Origin: Cedecea neteri NBRC 105707 = ATCC 33855
GTDB lineage: Bacteria; Pseudomonadota; Gammaproteobacteria; Enterobacterales; Enterobacteriaceae
Direction of reading: 5' to 3'
Assembly (NCBI RefSeq): GCF_001571265.1
Contig: NZ_BCTL01000010.1
Location: 134,135 to 198,134 of the forward strand
DNA length: 64,000 nt
The notes under the pieces were generated by a model, which had not been told where the DNA came from, made no database searches, and worked only from the letters and a program-made list of their open reading frames with translations. Below, in pieces: positions 1 through 8,509 of the stretch (within the stretch, counting starts at the first letter, position 1; each line of letters starts with the position of its first letter). A program made the translations under genes and the position numbers.

Positions 1-1
1 T

Positions 2-199
2 TCGGCGTCAACTATCCCGAACACCGATGCACGAAATATTCCACTGCGCGTCGAGCTGACCCGCGGTAGCCAGACCTGGAAAGATGAAGTCTTGATGGTG
101 CGCGAAGGCCAGTGCTGGGCGGTGGACGATGTGCGCTATCTCGGTGCAGCGAGCCACGCGCCAACCGGCACGCTACGCCAGGCAGTTGAAGGGAAATAG
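2..199 (+). CDS. ybjP: YbjP family lipoprotein, C-terminal fragment
   Basis: Only the last 65 codons are present; the gene begins before the window. The frame ends with a TAG stop and its last residues (YLGAASHAPTGTLRQAVEGK) closely match the end of E. coli YbjP, a predicted lipoprotein of unknown function. In E. coli ybjP lies just upstream of artP, the same order as here, which supports the call. The signal peptide and lipobox cannot be seen because the 5' part is missing. Confidence 0.85.
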   Translation, partial: SASTIPNTDARNIPLRVELTRGSQTWKDEVLMVREGQCWAVDDVRYLGAASHAPTGTLRQAVEGK

Positions 200-364
200 C
201 GGCAATTTATGCTTACGCTATGCGGGTGGAAGAAACGTAACCCCTGTAAATAGTCTGGTATATTCAGGGATCTCGGTTTTTTATACTTAGCCACCACCCG
301 CCTCGCTATTTTGTGCTAACTTTAGGCCAGACAAGCCGTTAATTATAAGTTTTAACGCACAAAG

Positions 365-382
365 ATTGCATAACTATTCTGT
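365..382. promoter_or_regulatory. Candidate ARG box upstream of artP
   Basis: The 18-bp stretch ATTGCATAACTATTCTGT resembles the ArgR half-operator consensus (TGAAT-N4-ATTCA) and lies 45 bp before artP. E. coli ArgR represses the art genes. A convincing second box 3 bp upstream is not visible, so this is weaker than the pair in front of artJ. Confidence 0.35.
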
Positions 383-426
383 TAAAGGTACCCTTTGCGG
401 CCTCAATTGCTATTCAACTTCAGCGC

Positions 427-1155
427 ATGAGTATTCAACTAGACAGCATTAATTGCTTTTACGGTGCCCATCAGGCGCTGTTCGATATCACACTACATTG
501 CCCGCAGGGCGAGACGCTGGTATTGCTGGGCCCGAGCGGTGCCGGCAAGAGTTCTCTGCTGCGCGTCCTTAACCTGCTCGAGATGCCGCGTTCCGGCAAG
601 CTGAGCATTGCAGGCACAACTTTCGACTTCGCCAAAGCTCCCGGTGACAAAGCGATTCGCGATCTGCGCCAGAACGTCGGCATGGTCTTCCAGCAATACA
701 ATCTGTGGCCGCACTTAACCGTGCTGCAAAACCTGATTGAAGCGCCGTGCCGCGTGCTCGGATTAAGCAAAGATCAGGCGCGTGAACGCGCCGATAAACT
801 GCTTGAGCGCCTGCGCCTGAAGCCCTACATGGACCGCTATCCGCTGCACCTTTCAGGCGGCCAGCAGCAGCGCGTGGCCATTGCCCGCGCGCTGATGATG
901 GAGCCGCAGATTCTGCTGTTTGATGAGCCGACTGCCGCCCTCGACCCGGAAATCACCGCGCAGATCGTCAGCATTATTCGCGAGCTGGCGGAAACCAACA
1001 TTACTCAGGTCATCGTGACCCATGAAGTAGAAGTGGCGCGTAAAACCGCCAGCCGCGTGGTGTATATGGAAAACGGCCACATCATCGAACAAGGTGATGC
1101 CAGCTGCTTTGCTAACCCGCAAACCGATGCGTTTAAATTCTATCTATCTCACTGA
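427..1155 (+). CDS. artP: Arginine ABC transporter ATP-binding protein ArtP
   Basis: This 242-residue protein is the ATPase of the arginine importer ArtPQM with periplasmic binding proteins ArtI and ArtJ. It shows a Walker A motif (GPSGAGKSS, residues 35-43), a Q-loop region (VFQQYNLWP), the ABC signature LSGGQQQR near residue 143 and a Walker B motif ILLFDEP near 162, followed by the switch His in VTHEVE. The length equals that of E. coli ArtP. It heads the artPIQM operon: artI follows after 20 bp, and artQ and artM follow with almost no gap. Identification is very secure; substrate specificity for arginine is taken from the family. Confidence 0.97.
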   Translation: MSIQLDSINCFYGAHQALFDITLHCPQGETLVLLGPSGAGKSSLLRVLNLLEMPRSGKLSIAGTTFDFAKAPGDKAIRDLRQNVGMVFQQYNLWPHLTVLQNLIEAPCRVLGLSKDQARERADKLLERLRLKPYMDRYPLHLSGGQQQRVAIARALMMEPQILLFDEPTAALDPEITAQIVSIIRELAETNITQVIVTHEVEVARKTASRVVYMENGHIIEQGDASCFANPQTDAFKFYLSH

Positions 1156-1175
1156 TGTTGAACGGGAAAACGACA

Positions 1176-1907
1176 ATGAAAAAAGTTTTGCTGGCCACAC
1201 TTTTAGCCACTCTGAGCCTTTCTGCTACCGCCGCACAGACTATCCGTTTTGCTACCGAAGCCTCTTACCCTCCGTTTGAGTCTATCGACGCCAACAACAA
1301 GATCGTCGGCTTTGACGTTGACCTGGCTAACGCCCTGTGCAAGCAGATCGATGCCACCTGTACCTTCACCAATCAGGCGTTTGACAGCCTGATCCCAAGC
1401 CTGAAATTCCGCCGCATTGACGCGGTAATGGCTGGGATGGACATCACCCCTGAGCGTGAAAAACAGGTACTTTTCACCAAACCTTACTATGACAACTCCG
1501 CGCTGTTTGTGGGCGTTAAGGGCAAGTACGCTGATATTGCCGCGCTGAAAGGCAAGAAAGTGGGCATCCAGAACGGCACTACCCACCAGAAATTCATCAC
1601 CGATAAGCACCCAGAAATCACCACCGTGCCTTACGACAGCTACCAGAACGCCAAGCTGGATCTGCAAAACGGTCGTATTGATGCCGTCTTCGGCGACACC
1701 GCCGTGGTGACCGAGTGGCTGAAAGCCAGCCCGGAACTGGTTGCCGTAGGTGATAAAGTGACCGACAAAGATTACTTCGGCACCGGCCTCGGCATCGCCC
1801 TGCGCCAGGGCAACACTGACCTGCAAAGCAAATTCAACGCCGCGCTGGATAAAGTGAAACAAGATGGCACCTACAAAGCCATCTACGACAAATGGTTCCA
1901 GAAGTAA
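1176..1907 (+). CDS. artI: Periplasmic arginine-binding protein ArtI
   Basis: A 243-residue solute-binding protein of the polar amino acid family. The chosen ATG begins [13 protein letters not shown], a Sec signal peptide cleaved after about ATAA (residue 20); an in-frame ATG at 1155 would add seven residues before the signal and is unlikely. The mature part has the typical bilobal pattern, with YPPFESID near the N-terminus and [10 protein letters not shown] in the ligand pocket. It is a close paralogue of ArtJ encoded 1.5 kb downstream, including long identical stretches. It would deliver arginine to ArtQM in the inner membrane. Confidence 0.95.
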   Translation: MKKVLLATLLATLSLSATAAQTIRFATEASYPPFESIDANNKIVGFDVDLANALCKQIDATCTFTNQAFDSLIPSLKFRRIDAVMAGMDITPEREKQVLFTKPYYDNSALFVGVKGKYADIAALKGKKVGIQNGTTHQKFITDKHPEITTVPYDSYQNAKLDLQNGRIDAVFGDTAVVTEWLKASPELVAVGDKVTDKDYFGTGLGIALRQGNTDLQSKFNAALDKVKQDGTYKAIYDKWFQK

Positions 1908-1915
1908 TCGACTCG

Positions 1916-2632
1916 ATGAACGAATTGTTTCCATTAGCAAGCGCCGCCGGGATGACCGTCGGCCTTGCCGTTTGTGCCCTGATAGTCGGCCTTGTGCTGG
2001 CGATGATCTTTGCCGTCTGGGAGTCCGCCAAATGGCGCCCGTTGGCATGGATTGGCTCAGGGCTGGTCACGCTTTTCCGTGGCCTGCCTGAAATCCTGGT
2101 GGTGCTGTTTATCTACTTCGGCTCCTCCCAGCTGCTGCTGATGCTCTCTGACGGTTTTACTATTAACCTCGGTTTTGCCGCAATCCCGGTCAAAATGGAG
2201 ATTGAGAACTTTGACGTCAGCCCGTTCCTCTGCGGCGTGATTGCCCTCTCCCTGCTCTATTCCGCCTATGCGTCGCAGACGCTGCGCGGCGCGCTGAAAG
2301 CGGTGCCGGTTGGGCAATGGGAATCAGGCCAGGCGTTGGGTTTATCCCAAACCGCGATTTTCTTCCGGCTGGTGATGCCGCAGATGTGGCGCCACGCGCT
2401 GCCGGGTCTGGGTAACCAGTGGCTGGTGCTGCTGAAAGACACCGCTCTGGTGTCGCTTATCAGCGTGAACGATCTGATGCTGCAAACTAAAAGCATCGCC
2501 ACCCGCACCCAGGAACCGTTTACCTGGTACGTGATTGCCGCAGCGATTTACCTGGTTATCACCTTGCTGAGCCAGTACATCCTGAAGCGTATCGACCTAC
2601 GCGCCACGCGCTTTGAACGGAGACCTGACTGA
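1916..2632 (+). CDS. artQ: Arginine ABC transporter permease ArtQ
   Basis: A 238-residue inner-membrane permease with about five hydrophobic segments and the EAA-type cytoplasmic loop that contacts the ATPase ([21 protein letters not shown]). The start [12 protein letters not shown] matches E. coli ArtQ; an upstream in-frame codon at 1892 lies inside artI and was rejected. artQ starts 8 bp after artI and its stop overlaps the artM start (TGATG), so translation is probably coupled. It pairs with ArtM to form the membrane channel. Confidence 0.96.
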   Translation: MNELFPLASAAGMTVGLAVCALIVGLVLAMIFAVWESAKWRPLAWIGSGLVTLFRGLPEILVVLFIYFGSSQLLLMLSDGFTINLGFAAIPVKMEIENFDVSPFLCGVIALSLLYSAYASQTLRGALKAVPVGQWESGQALGLSQTAIFFRLVMPQMWRHALPGLGNQWLVLLKDTALVSLISVNDLMLQTKSIATRTQEPFTWYVIAAAIYLVITLLSQYILKRIDLRATRFERRPD

Positions 2633-3300
2633 TGCTCGAGTACTTACCGGAGCTGATGAAGGGTCTGCACACCAGCCTGACGCTCACCGCCGCTTCCATT
2701 GCCGTCGCGCTCGTGCTGTCGCTGCTGTTCACCATCGTTCTGACGCTGAAAACGCCGGGGCTGGTGCACATTGTGCGCGCCTACATCACGCTGTTTACCG
2801 GCACGCCGCTGCTGGTGCAGATCTTCCTGATTTACTACGGCCCGGGGCAGTTCCCGTCACTTCAGCACTATCCGGTGCTGTGGCATCTGCTTTCCGAGCC
2901 GTGGCTGTGCGCATTGATTGCGCTGTCGCTCAACAGCGCCGCGTATACCACGCAGCTGTTCTACGGCGCGATCAGAGCCATTCCGGAAGGTCAGTGGCAG
3001 TCCTGCAGCGCCTTAGGGATGAGCAAGAAAGACACGCTGGCCATCCTGTTGCCTTATGCCTTTAAACGCGCGCTCTCTTCGTACTCGAACGAAGTCGTGC
3101 TGGTGTTCAAGAGTACCTCCCTGGCCTACACCATCACGCTGATGGAAGTGATGGGCTACGGGCAGCTGCTGTATGGCCGCACCTATGATGTCGCGGTCTT
3201 CGGCGCCGCCGGGCTGGTCTACCTCATCGTCAACGGGCTGCTTACGCTGTTGATGCGTCTGATCGAACGCCGGGCGCTGGCCTTCGAACGCCGAAGCTAG
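2632..3300 (+). CDS. artM: Arginine ABC transporter permease ArtM
   Basis: This 222-residue permease is the second membrane subunit of the arginine importer. It has an N-terminal LPELMKGLHTSLTLT segment, several transmembrane helices and the loop EGQWQSCSALGMSKKDTLAILLP that docks on ArtP. Its ATG overlaps the artQ stop by one base. It ends the first art operon and is followed within 15 bp by a strong intrinsic terminator, so artJ is transcribed separately, as in E. coli. Confidence 0.96.
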   Translation: MLEYLPELMKGLHTSLTLTAASIAVALVLSLLFTIVLTLKTPGLVHIVRAYITLFTGTPLLVQIFLIYYGPGQFPSLQHYPVLWHLLSEPWLCALIALSLNSAAYTTQLFYGAIRAIPEGQWQSCSALGMSKKDTLAILLPYAFKRALSSYSNEVVLVFKSTSLAYTITLMEVMGYGQLLYGRTYDVAVFGAAGLVYLIVNGLLTLLMRLIERRALAFERRS

Positions 3301-3313
3301 AAAGGTCAAAAAT

Positions 3314-3341
3314 AAAAGCGGGGAAAAACCCCGCTTTTTTT
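3314..3341 (+). terminator. Intrinsic terminator after artM
   Basis: A hairpin with arms AAAGCGGGG and CCCCGCTTT and a five-A loop is followed by a run of T. It lies 14 bp after the artM stop and separates artPIQM from artJ. Confidence 0.92.
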
Positions 3342-3351
3342 ACATCCCAAT

Positions 3352-3390
3352 AAATATAATTATACATTTTTATTGCATATAAATTCATGT
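3352..3390. promoter_or_regulatory. Tandem ARG boxes (ArgR operator) of artJ
   Basis: Two 18-bp AT-rich imperfect palindromes lie at 3352-3369 (AAATATAATTATACATTT) and 3373-3390 (TTGCATATAAATTCATGT). They are separated by exactly 3 bp, the standard layout of an ArgR hexamer operator. The second box carries TGCAT-N4-ATTCA, close to the consensus. A possible promoter (TTTACA at 3339, TATACA at 3361, 16-bp spacer) overlaps the first box, fitting repression by arginine-loaded ArgR. Confidence 0.75.
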
Positions 3391-3458
3391 TTTGGCATGG
3401 TTGTTTGACGTCGAGAAACGGCGACTTAAAACAATATTGACAGACAGGAGCAACACGC

Positions 3459-4190
3459 ATGAAAAAGTTACTGTTAGCCGCTATGTTCGCTACAACCGCA
3501 TTCAGCGCGGGCGCAGTGGAGAAAATCAGCTTCGGCTCTTCGGCAACGTATCCTCCTTTTGAATCTCTGGACGCCAGCAATCAGATCGTCGGTTTCGATA
3601 TCGATCTGGCTAAAGCATTATGCAAACAAATGCAGGCTGAATGTACCTTCACCAACCACGCTTTCGACAGCCTGATCCCTTCCCTGAAGTTCCGTAAATA
3701 CGACGCGGTGATTTCCGGTATGGATATCACGCCTGAGCGCGCCAAACAGGTCGCCTTCACCAACCCGTACTACGCCAACTCGGCGGTGGTAATTGCGAAA
3801 AAAGGCCAGTTTACTTCGCTGGACGACCTTAAGGGCAAACGCATCGGGATGGAAAACGGCACCACGCACCAGAAATATCTGCAGGATAAACATCCTGAGA
3901 TCAAAACCGTCTCCTATGACAGCTACCAGAACGCGATTATTGACCTGAAAAATGGCCGTATCGATGGCGTGTTCGGCGATACCGCCGTGGTGAACGAATG
4001 GCTGAAAACCAACCCGCAGCTGGGCACCGTGGGCGAGCATGTGACCGACGCACAGTACTTTGGCACCGGTTTAGGGATTGCGGTTCGCCCGGATAATCAG
4101 GCGCTGCTGAAGAAACTCAACGATGCGCTGGCGGCAATTAAAGCAGACGGGACTTACCAGAAGATCAGTAGCGAGTGGTTCCCAGGCTGA
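3459..4190 (+). CDS. artJ: Periplasmic arginine-binding protein ArtJ
   Basis: A 243-residue Sec-exported binding protein (MKKLLLAAMFATTAFSAGA signal) highly similar to ArtI. It has [20 protein letters not shown] and DSYQNAIIDLKNGRIDGVFGDT motifs of the family. The good ribosome site GACAGGAGC precedes the ATG. In E. coli ArtJ is the high-affinity L-arginine receptor and its gene is ArgR-repressed; the tandem ARG boxes here agree. A terminator lies 75 bp after the stop. Confidence 0.95.
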   Translation: MKKLLLAAMFATTAFSAGAVEKISFGSSATYPPFESLDASNQIVGFDIDLAKALCKQMQAECTFTNHAFDSLIPSLKFRKYDAVISGMDITPERAKQVAFTNPYYANSAVVIAKKGQFTSLDDLKGKRIGMENGTTHQKYLQDKHPEIKTVSYDSYQNAIIDLKNGRIDGVFGDTAVVNEWLKTNPQLGTVGEHVTDAQYFGTGLGIAVRPDNQALLKKLNDALAAIKADGTYQKISSEWFPG

Positions 4191-4264
4191 TAATTCCTGG
4201 ATTCATTATAAATTATGACCTTTCGTACCTGGTTATTAGCCTGATCTCTATTAGCTATTCTTCT

Positions 4265-4299
4265 AACCTGAGGGTTTGCAACAAACTCTCAGGTTTTAT
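4265..4299 (+). terminator. Intrinsic terminator after artJ
   Basis: The inverted repeat AACCTGAGGGTTTG / CAAACTCTCAGGTT with a 3-base loop is followed by TTTTATT. It ends artJ transcription. The rest of 4191-4503 is AT-rich with no supported gene; it marks the left edge of the accessory cassette. Confidence 0.85.
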
Positions 4300-4503
4300 T
4301 CCTGCTTATATCGGTGAGCCACAACTAAAAAAAATCACCCGGAACGCCCCCCACGCTTGACGCTATTTTTTCCGAACAAAAAACATAATCCATATAATAA
4401 TAGTTAATTTCTGCCAGATAAATAACATTTATTATCTGAACATTTAAAAAACCATATTCACCTTTCATTAGTGTTAACGAGCAGTCTCTAATCTCACTAA
4501 GAC

Positions 4504-5253
4504 TTATTTATCTGGCATTTTCAGTTCAATTTTGAAATCGTAATATTCGTTCAGACACCATGTCTGTGTATATTCTACGGGAATATTATTATGGCTATAT
4601 CCAGTCCGGGTGACGAGTAATATAGGATCGCGCTCAGAGATATTCAGGTAATAGGCTAACTGCTTATCTGCGGCAACTGCGCTAAATTTTTGGGTAGCGG
4701 ATAACACAGGGACGCCTTTTTCCTCAAGATAGCGATAGAGCGATTCATTCAATTCGTTAATTTTATTCAGCAACGGCGAGGGTAATACAGCCCTTTGTAC
4801 CGAAACGACGGTGCCGCTAATTTTACGCAGACGCGTCAGCTCGACAATATCTTTTTTACCTTCCTCGAGTTGTAAAAGCTGTTGTTCTTTTTCAGTCGCA
4901 ACTCTACGAAAGTAGCCCACCAGTTCACTTTGTGCCTCACCCCCGCTGGCAAAGGCTATTTCACTGAAGCTCTCCAACTGGACTAATGACTGCCGGACGT
5001 GAGGAGCAACATAGGTCCCGGAGCCAGGATTTCGGATGAGGATCCGATCCTCGATAAGCTGCTCAATAGCTTTTCTGGCGGTGCCCCGAGAAATACCTAA
5101 CATCTCCATCAGCGTGCGTTCTGAAGGTAAAGCATCTCCAGGGCGAAGCTGGCCTTCATCAATGACACGCTGGATCTCATTCGCCAGTTGCATATACAGC
5201 GGCATGGCATTTGAACCATCGATTTTTAAATCAGCAGGTTGCAGCAACTTCAT
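4504..5253 (-). CDS. GntR family (HutC/UTRA type) transcriptional regulator
   Basis: This 249-residue protein has an N-terminal winged helix domain (PLYMQLANEIQRVIDEGQLRPGDALPSERTLMEMLGISRGTARKAIEQL, the GntR signature) and a C-terminal UTRA effector domain (ELTRLRKISGTVVSVQRAVLPSP through ILLVTRTGYSHNNIPVEYTQTW). I chose the ATG giving MKLLQPADLK; a GTG 57 bp upstream is also in frame but adds sequence unlike the family. It is divergent from the two cassette genes at 5577 and 6578 and probably controls them from the repeats at 5414-5442. UTRA domains usually bind sugar phosphates or similar small molecules; the ligand here is unknown. The gene is AT-richer than its neighbours, which suggests transfer. 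Confidence 0.88.
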   Translation of the reverse strand: MKLLQPADLKIDGSNAMPLYMQLANEIQRVIDEGQLRPGDALPSERTLMEMLGISRGTARKAIEQLIEDRILIRNPGSGTYVAPHVRQSLVQLESFSEIAFASGGEAQSELVGYFRRVATEKEQQLLQLEEGKKDIVELTRLRKISGTVVSVQRAVLPSPLLNKINELNESLYRYLEEKGVPVLSATQKFSAVAADKQLAYYLNISERDPILLVTRTGYSHNNIPVEYTQTWCLNEYYDFKIELKMPDK

Positions 5254-5413
5254 TCTCTTTACGTCCAGGTTACCAGGTAGCCATTCAACTATACCACTTA
5301 TTGACAACACAAAGAGTGATGACGTGATTTTTGCTACTTCTGGCGATCTAAAGGACTGTGCAAGATCACAAAAAAGACAAAATAAGTATGAAAATACATC
5401 TTACTGCCATTAT

Positions 5414-5442
5414 GGTACACAAAAGGTATACAACTGGTACAC
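5414..5442. promoter_or_regulatory. Three GGTAYAC repeats, candidate GntR operator
   Basis: GGTACAC (5414-5420), GGTATAC (5425-5431) and GGTACAC (5436-5442) occur with a constant 11-bp period, about one helical turn. GTRTAC cores resemble GntR-family operators. They lie between the divergent regulator and its presumed target operon. Confidence 0.55.
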
Positions 5443-5521
5443 CCAAACAATCTGAATTTGTAAACAGCTTTTATGAACGAACGTTTATTGCGGTAAAACA
5501 CCGCTCTCCCCAACACAAATG

Positions 5522-5545
5522 CCCTGCAGAACGCAGGTGTTTTTT
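5522..5545 (+). terminator. Terminator-like hairpin in the leader of the 5577 gene
   Basis: CCTGC-AGAAC-GCAGG followed by TG and six T has the form of an intrinsic terminator. It sits 31 bp before the start of the gene at 5577 and downstream of the putative operator, with no plus-strand gene before it to terminate. It could be an attenuator; direct evidence is lacking. Confidence 0.45.
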
Positions 5546-5576
5546 GTTAACTACTGTGCCAATGAGGAAATCTGAA

Positions 5577-6506
5577 ATGACATTTAAACGTTTACTTGAC
5601 TGCAGTGCTTCTGAGCTGGCTGCGCTCACTAAACCACAGCTACTTCACGCTATTCGCGCAAGTGAGGGTCGGGTCATGGTCAGTGAAACTATAGCCATCA
5701 CTCCACCTCTGCTCAAGAACATCACGAATGCGGAACTTGCCGCCTCTCAGGGCGCCGATATTCTGCTGATCAATATGTTCGACTGCCAACAACCTGTGAT
5801 ACAGGGCATGCCGGGTGGTATCGATCCGGCACAGACCTTACATGTGCTCCAGCAACTAACCGGCCGCGTGATTGGCGTCAATCTCGAGGCCGTCGATCCA
5901 CGGTTCGCCACGGAACACGATGAGTTATGGAAAATGAAACCTGGCCGTGCGGCAACACCTGATAATGCCCGCAAATTGGTAGAGATGGGGGTAAAAATTT
6001 TAGTGCTTACCGGTAACCCAAACAATGGTGTCAGTAATCAGGCTCTGGCTCAGTCGGCAGGAAAAATTCGCAGCGCGGTTGGCGACGAAGCCATCATTAT
6101 CAGTGGAAAAATGCACGGTGCAGGCGTGATCCAGGAAAGTGGTACAGCCATTATCAGTGAAACCGATCTACAGGAATTTGCCCGCCAGGGCGTTGATATT
6201 GCGCTGATCCCAGCCCCGGGTACCGTGCCAGGCATGAGCATTGAGACAGTCAGTACACTCATTCGCTGCGCACATTCGGCTGGCATGATGGCGATGACGG
6301 CAATTGGTACCTCTCAGGAAGGTGCCGATCGGGAAACCGTTCGCCAGATAGCGCTGATGAGCAAAATGGCCGGTGCCGACCTGCATCATATTGGCGATAC
6401 CGGTTACATGGGGATCGCGTTGCCAGAAAATATTTTCGCCTATAGCGTAGCTATCAGAGGAGTCCGGCATACCTACAGCCGAATCGCCCGTTCAGTAAAT
6501 CGTTAA
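5577..6506 (+). CDS. Barrel-like protein of unknown function in GntR cassette
   Basis: A 309-residue soluble protein that I cannot assign to a characterised enzyme. The ATG at 5577 is preceded by an ideal GAGGAAA site, which decides the start over longer in-frame options. The sequence alternates short hydrophobic strands and helices like a TIM barrel: GADILLINMFD, GRVIGVNLEA, GVKILVLTGNP, EAIIISGKMHG, GVDIALIPAPGTVPGMS, MMAMTAIGTS and GADLHHIGDTGYMGI. The glycine-rich loops could bind a phosphate, and several conserved-looking Asp, His and Asn residues lie at strand ends. It shares an operon (71-bp gap) with the GT-B-like gene and is divergent from the GntR regulator. The context suggests sugar or glycoconjugate metabolism, an inference only. 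Confidence 0.75.
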   Translation: MTFKRLLDCSASELAALTKPQLLHAIRASEGRVMVSETIAITPPLLKNITNAELAASQGADILLINMFDCQQPVIQGMPGGIDPAQTLHVLQQLTGRVIGVNLEAVDPRFATEHDELWKMKPGRAATPDNARKLVEMGVKILVLTGNPNNGVSNQALAQSAGKIRSAVGDEAIIISGKMHGAGVIQESGTAIISETDLQEFARQGVDIALIPAPGTVPGMSIETVSTLIRCAHSAGMMAMTAIGTSQEGADRETVRQIALMSKMAGADLHHIGDTGYMGIALPENIFAYSVAIRGVRHTYSRIARSVNR

Positions 6507-6577
6507 TGACAACCAATTCCTGCCCATTCACTGGCTGGAATTACCCAAAAATGAAATATCTATGAGGTACGATAATT

Positions 6578-8431
6578 ATGCCACTTGCTGCAACCTCACT
6601 TCCCCGTCTATTTACCCAATTTAATCTGGAAAAAACAACAAAGCTTCTGATCGTCGGCTATTCGCCTACCGGTGGAGGACATACCGGTCGACTATTGCAA
6701 ATTATCGATCATGCCCTTCTGCAGGACACGCTATCTAAAGACTCTATAGTAATATTTCATGCACCTCCGGCCTGGGAGAATATCCAACGCCGTGGAGAAC
6801 TTCAGACGCTCGCAAATAAGCTTGTGGGTCTGGGTATTCATGTATTACTGACAGAATCAACTAAACCCGTCTACGGTTATCTGGATGATAATACAGGCGG
6901 ATCGGACGATGCAAAAATACTTGAAAGACTGGCCAGTAATCCTTTACGCCATCGGAGCAACCGCCCTACTTTATTGCCTGACATATCACATCGTACGCAA
7001 ACGCTATCCTCGAAAATGTTTCTTCGAGAAATCCTCGATATCAATAAACTTCCCATTATTGAAAGCACCGATCTTTTTAGCTATCTGAAAAAATATCTCG
7101 ACAGAAAAGTGTTTCAAGAGCGTATCTATGTACTTACTGATATGGATTATTCCCTGCAAAAATCAGCCGCTAAAGCTGGCGTGTCCGCGATACACCGCCT
7201 GGATCAGCAAAACCACGCCATTCTGTTGGATCCAAAAAATTCGGCAATGAATTTACTACCAAAATATGCGTTATTAGCAAAGGTATTGGGCGGTACCTAC
7301 GAAAATATTTCCCATATATCCCTCGGAGAAAAAAATACGTTGAGTTCAGTAAAATCTACCGCCGACATGCTAGGGATCATCTCAGGCAGCGGGATCAGAG
7401 AAGCACATACGAAAATTCTTGAATTGCTGCAGGCTCATGCCCTTCCCCTGGATGCGGTCGCGAGTGCCTTAGGGAGTGGTACTCTCTTTGCGGGAGTGAT
7501 AGCGGGAAGCGGATGCATGGCAAACATGGCTCTACGCAACATTGTTTATGTTTACGCGCATAAAAAAAGCAATCTCATTGCCCAGCATGTGCTGTCTAAA
7601 ATCAGCCACAACGATGAGCATTATTCCCGGCGCATATTTTTGTTCTGTGGCGCAAAAGCAGCAGGAAACTATAACGCACTGCATCTGGCCTACCTGGCCG
7701 ATGCTGATGGCATTACCACCGCAGGGGCTGGCACCAACGGTGAATTCAGTTACTTACATCGTAATACTCCATGTAAAACCCGCCTACTGGTATTGCCTAT
7801 TGAAGGGCACAACGAACAGTTGGCCAACACCCAATATCTCAGCAGTCATGCCGCTACAAGAGACTTTATCTATCAGCTTGGCGAAAATGAAAAACTCGAA
7901 GCGGCGCTCGACAGATATATTTCTACTGAACCTGACTTTATCGATGCACATTTGACGCTGACCGCATTAATTGAAACCATTTCCTCGCAGGAAAGCTATG
8001 TTTCAAAGGCCCACGACATTTTGTTCAGGCAGCTTCCGCTCTCCAATGATTCCCGGCGATTGAAAAATTTAGAGGAAAAGATGAACCAGTCGGTGGTATT
8101 AAAAGCCACCCGCCGTTATCTAAAAATTGTGTTTCAGGGCATGCAGGCTCTGGCCTCTTCACCGACGGGCAGCATCAACATCTGGTATAGCGACAAGGCG
8201 ACAAATTCCGTTCATTTCGCCAGCCCATGGGAATTGGGACTGATGCTTGAGAATAACAAAATGCTCAGCAACGCTATTGAGATTCCTGAAACGGAAATGC
8301 CTGAACTACCCTTGCGTCAGCAAGTGGCTAAACTGTTTAAAGACGGTTCAAAATGCTGGAACACAGAATTCATCAACGAGATGCACGCCATTAAACACAG
8401 GCTGGGTGATATCATGATCACTGGCTTCTGA
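6578..8431 (+). CDS. Large GT-B-like protein of unknown function
   Basis: A 617-residue protein without signal peptide or clear membrane helix. The N-terminus reads KLLIVGYSPTGGGHTGRLLQ; TGGGH (residues 31-35) after a hydrophobic strand resembles the N-terminal loop of family-28 glycosyltransferases such as MurG and MGDG synthases. The middle half has RIFLFCGAKAAGNYNALHLA, GITTAGAGTNGEFSYL and LVLPIEGHNEQLAN (P407-H411), in the order in which GT-B enzymes show the donor-binding GGS, GxG and PxxGxE/Q motifs. The last 170 residues match no fold I recognise. The gene follows the barrel-like gene and is AT-rich like the rest of the cassette. Glycosyltransferase is a fold-level guess; activity and substrate are unknown. 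Confidence 0.7.
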   Translation: MPLAATSLPRLFTQFNLEKTTKLLIVGYSPTGGGHTGRLLQIIDHALLQDTLSKDSIVIFHAPPAWENIQRRGELQTLANKLVGLGIHVLLTESTKPVYGYLDDNTGGSDDAKILERLASNPLRHRSNRPTLLPDISHRTQTLSSKMFLREILDINKLPIIESTDLFSYLKKYLDRKVFQERIYVLTDMDYSLQKSAAKAGVSAIHRLDQQNHAILLDPKNSAMNLLPKYALLAKVLGGTYENISHISLGEKNTLSSVKSTADMLGIISGSGIREAHTKILELLQAHALPLDAVASALGSGTLFAGVIAGSGCMANMALRNIVYVYAHKKSNLIAQHVLSKISHNDEHYSRRIFLFCGAKAAGNYNALHLAYLADADGITTAGAGTNGEFSYLHRNTPCKTRLLVLPIEGHNEQLANTQYLSSHAATRDFIYQLGENEKLEAALDRYISTEPDFIDAHLTLTALIETISSQESYVSKAHDILFRQLPLSNDSRRLKNLEEKMNQSVVLKATRRYLKIVFQGMQALASSPTGSINIWYSDKATNSVHFASPWELGLMLENNKMLSNAIEIPETEMPELPLRQQVAKLFKDGSKCWNTEFINEMHAIKHRLGDIMITGF

Positions 8432-8509
8432 CATTCTTAACGGCAACATAAAGAAGCGGACACATGCATCATGATGGCACCAACCAGGCGACTTCCGCTT
8501 CCCGGGATT

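Noticed and set aside
4175..4360. A 61-codon frame after artJ
   Set aside because: It begins inside artJ and spans the artJ terminator, so it cannot be a real gene.
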